This document shows, piece after piece, positions 61,301-64,000 of a DNA stretch of 64,000 nt. Origin of the DNA: JAGQOZ01 sp041399205 (lineage in GTDB: Bacteria > Planctomycetota > Planctomycetia > Pirellulales > Pirellulaceae). Both the position numbers and the translations under genes were made by a program. Where the stretch lies: contig JAWKTK010000015.1 in assembly GCA_041399205.1 (NCBI GenBank), positions 1-64,000 of the forward strand. Direction: 5' to 3'. The notes beneath the pieces are model-generated. The model was not told the DNA's origin. It saw only the letters and a list, made by a program, of their open reading frames with translations, and did no database searches. The stretch's first letter is position 1. Each line of letters opens with the position of its first letter.

Positions 61301-61774
61301 TTTGGTTCCTTTGCAACTTTAACCGCGAATACAACAAGTCACATCTCCAAGTAACGTCTGCAGACCAATCCAGACACCTTTTTTACAAAAAATTCGACAC
61401 GCGGAGTTCAGATGGAACACCCGACGAAGTGAAGCGGAACATTATCACGCATGAAGCCGTTCTCGCGGCCGATTCTTCCACCAAAATCCACCCAATTGGC
61501 GAGTATTCGCGTCCCAATTCACTGTGAACTGCGACCCAGGAAAAGCCAGACAAGACTGGGCTGTCAATAATTCGCTATCGCGATGCTTTCGGATTAGGCA
61601 GGCTCTAATTCCGTGCCGCGATCACATTCGGCAGGCCAGTCGGCTTGCCCGGCCAGCGAGACAGTTGGATAAAGCTTTTTTGACTCGACCGATACCAGCC
61701 ATTTTCAGGCTAGGCGGCAGGAAGATCAAATCGAAGATAATTCGACATGGGAAACTGGCGATTGGAATTGCGCA
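61301..61774. other. 474-base gap with no gene seen
   Basis: The gap lies between the EF-hand gene start and the end of the cadherin-like gene. Nothing coding or structured was recognised apart from a T-run near 61379-61384. Confidence 0.5.
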
Positions 61775-64000
61775 TCAAACGGGGTTGATGTCGCCCAACA
61801 CAACCGGCGAAGACAAGTCCAGAATCTCTAGGTCCGAGGTATCGTCTTCGTCAGCGTTCAGCAGCTGGTGTATCAGGTTGGTAGTGGTGAACTGCAGATT
61901 CGCAAATTCGCCGGTAGTTGCATTCACGTTTAACTTCACGGTTGTGGCGGAAGAATAGCTGCGGCCATCAAACACTTTGTATTCGAACTGATCGTCCCCT
62001 GAAAATCCGTCCGCCGGCGTGTAGGCGAACATTCCCGGCGACACCATCTTCAGCATACCAGCCAACGGCGGGCCGGAGATCACGACACTCAGCGACAAAC
62101 TATCCACATCATGATCATTGCCCAAAAGTTCTTCGGCAGAAATCAGCGTGGTCATTCCCGCGGCCACCGACTTCACATCGGCTTGTGCGACCGGAGCGTC
62201 GTTCGAAGCGATCACGGACAATTGCACTTCGGCCACATCGGAGATTCGATCACCATCTACAATTCGATATGACAAGGTGTCGGTGCCGTTAAAATTATCG
62301 TCAGGGCGATAGCGATATCCGCCCGAAGTCTCGGTCAACGAACCGTGCGTGGGGCCCGAAACAATTTCCACCTGCGCGTTGGCGTGACGTGCTTGTCATT
62401 GCGAAGAAGCCGAGACGTCAGTACCGTCACGCTATGATCTTCCACCGTGAACACTCGATCTGCATTCACCACTGGCAACTGCACATCTTCTGCCACCATC
62501 ACATGCGCTGTCACCGCAGCCGAATCTTTTCGGCCATCGGTAACGCGATATTCAAACGCATCTTGCCCAGAAAATCCAGAGTCGGGACGATATTCAAACG
62601 AACCATCACTACGTTGTACCAGTTGGCCATGTTTCGGAGACACCGTGATCTTCACTGACAATTCTGTGTCATCCACATCGCTGGCGTTGACCAATAGTTC
62701 CTCCACAGAAATCGTGCGAGGCTGTGATTCCTTGGCGTCCAGCGTCACGTCGCTTGCCGTAGGCGCGTCATTGGTTGCCAAAACGTGAATTTTGACTTCC
62801 GCTTCATTGGAATAGGAATGTCCATCAAACAATCGGTAGGTCAACAGATCGATACCGCTAAACTCTTGGTCAGAAAGATAGCGGAATTCGCCTGGCCTGA
62901 CTTCCTGGATCGAACCGTGAGCAGGTCCGGACACAATTTGCACGGTCAGCGGGTCGGCATCGGCATCGACATCGTTTCGCAACAAGCGAGAAGCATTGAA
63001 GTGAAGCGCATGATCTTCCACTGTGGCCAACACGTCGTTACCGGCAACGGGTGCCACGTTTCCATCTTCAACACGAATCTGCAATGTTGTTTCGGCAGAG
63101 TATCGCTTGCCATCAAACGCCTGATAAACCAGTGAATCTTCGCCGACAAACCCAGCGTTCGGCCGATAAGTCCAACTGCCGTCCGTGTTTTGCGTCAACG
63201 AACCATGCTTGGTCGCTTCGACAATGCGAACCGACAGCACATCACCGTCTGGATCCAAATCATTGGCCAACAGTTGGCTGGATGTGACAATCAAGGCCTG
63301 CGTGTTGTCGGTGGTTAACGAATCTGAATTCGCTTGGGGCGTATCATTGGAAGACAAGACGTAGATCGTGGCCGTAGCAAGATTGGACAACTGCCCTCCA
63401 TCGCTGACTAGGTAAGTAAAGCTGTCCGTGCCAAAGAAGTCTTCTTCGGGAACATAAGTCAATGAACCATCGGTATTCATTCGCAGCGAACCGTTGGCTG
63501 TGGTCGAAACCAACGTGAAGGCCAATTCGCTTCCTTCCGCATCGGAATCATTTCGTAGCAATCGATTTACCTGCAGCGTCAACGAATGATCTTCCACCGT
63601 GGCAAACCGATCGTCCTGCGCCACCGGTGCATCGTTTACGGCCACAACGTCAACGGTGACAGTCACTTCGTTGGAACGAACTGCTCCTTGCTGAATCATG
63701 TAGGTAAACGAATCTTGTCCGTAGAAATTCGCATTGGGAGTGTAGCGGTAAGTGCCATCGTGCATCACTTCCAGCGAACCATGCGACACATTCGAAATGA
63801 CCTCAATCTGTGGCGCAATCGACTTGAACGTCTGGTCGTTGCGCAGTAGCGTGGCCAAGTCAAACGATAGAACTTCGTCTTCGCTTGCCGTCAAGTAATC
63901 AGCAGCCGCGACCAGGGAACCCTGAGGCAACGATTCGGCACCGATATCAATGGTCAACATGGCGGCCGGCAGTTCTTGCTGAGCCAAGAAGTCCTGCACA
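61775..64000 (-). CDS. cadherin-like tandem-repeat surface protein, N-terminus beyond window (one frame break)
   Basis: Seven repeats of about 95 residues can be counted, each opening with VNDAPVAQDDRFATVEDH-type sequence and containing SLxVxxDGTYxYTPNANFxGxDSFTY (for example TYRYTPNANFYGQDSFTYMI and LTYVPEEDFFGTDSFTYLV). This is the cadherin-like/Big_9 type used in large surface adhesins. A frame break near 62390 separates RNDKH from VEIVSGPTHGSL. The C-terminus after the last repeat is short and ends LDLSSPVVLGDINPV. The gene continues past the right edge. Calcium-dependent adhesion is likely but inferred. Confidence 0.9.

Noticed and set aside
1..64000. tRNA, rRNA or insertion sequences
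   Set aside because: No tRNA-like fold, rRNA core sequence or transposase motif was recognised by eye; a tRNAscan or Rfam run could still find short RNAs.

Overview
The window is a stretch of a Planctomycetota chromosome, most likely from the order Pirellulales. The evidence is the gene content: two PSD1/DUF1549/DUF1553 + DUF1501 pairs, TIGR03067 domains, a zinc-finger serine/threonine kinase beside an ECF sigma factor, an ECF-FecR cascade, a LEPR-XLL/dockerin giant secreted protein, a sialate O-acetylesterase and planctomycete-type hairpin repeats. No rRNA, tRNA, transposase or CRISPR was recognised.

Layout. 0-6.3 kb: a TolB/PD40-like propeller protein cut by the left edge, a heavily frameshifted TIGR03067/SecD-like/EF-hand stretch, a membrane Ser/Thr kinase, and a divergent ECF sigma factor separated from the kinase by inverted repeats. 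6.6-8.7 kb: two broken sugar-acid genes, a sugar isomerase/epimerase and tagaturonate epimerase (uxaE). 8.8-9.3 kb: a 14-copy tandem repeat. 9.3-14.9 kb: a five-haem cytochrome/propeller protein convergent with a sialate O-acetylesterase, with a cloverleaf-capable repeat between them. 15.1-18.2 kb: small genes, including an HTH antitoxin/PIN toxin pair and a DKNYY lipoprotein. 18.2-27.2 kb: one giant secreted LEPR-XLL/dockerin protein split by many frame breaks. 28.9-36.2 kb: gltD, gltB (one frame break) and a LysR regulator. 36.5-42.5 kb: a TfoX-N protein, a DUF1501/PSD1 pair and a divergent PAS-AraC regulator. 42.9-52.1 kb: a pseudo-receiver, a 2107-residue secreted protein with macroglobulin-like Ig folds, an M29 aminopeptidase and a small acidic protein. 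52.5-54.2 kb: an outer-membrane barrel protein with an in-frame amber codon and a small exported protein. 54.3-60.5 kb: an ECF sigma - FecR/coiled-coil - PSD1 - DUF1501 operon on the minus strand. 60.7-64 kb: an EF-hand protein and a cadherin-like repeat protein cut by the right edge.

How the genes fit together. The PSD1/DUF1501 pairs, the multihaem protein, the sialate esterase, the hexuronate genes and the giant adhesin-like proteins fit a polysaccharide-degrading surface lifestyle, each with its own switch (AraC, ECF/FecR, kinase/ECF). gltBD gives ammonium assimilation.

Quality caveat. Many genes are interrupted by what look like single-base deletions. Where it can be checked (gltB, PIN toxin, antitoxin, cytochrome), the gene length is short by exactly one base per break. 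The breaks cluster in a few zones while 3-6 kb genes elsewhere are intact. Base-calling error is therefore as likely as true gene decay.

Most interesting unexplained signal. A repeat with core GGACGAGGTGACGAGTC recurs at four loci, in the same orientation relative to the upstream gene and 22-36 nt after its stop codon.
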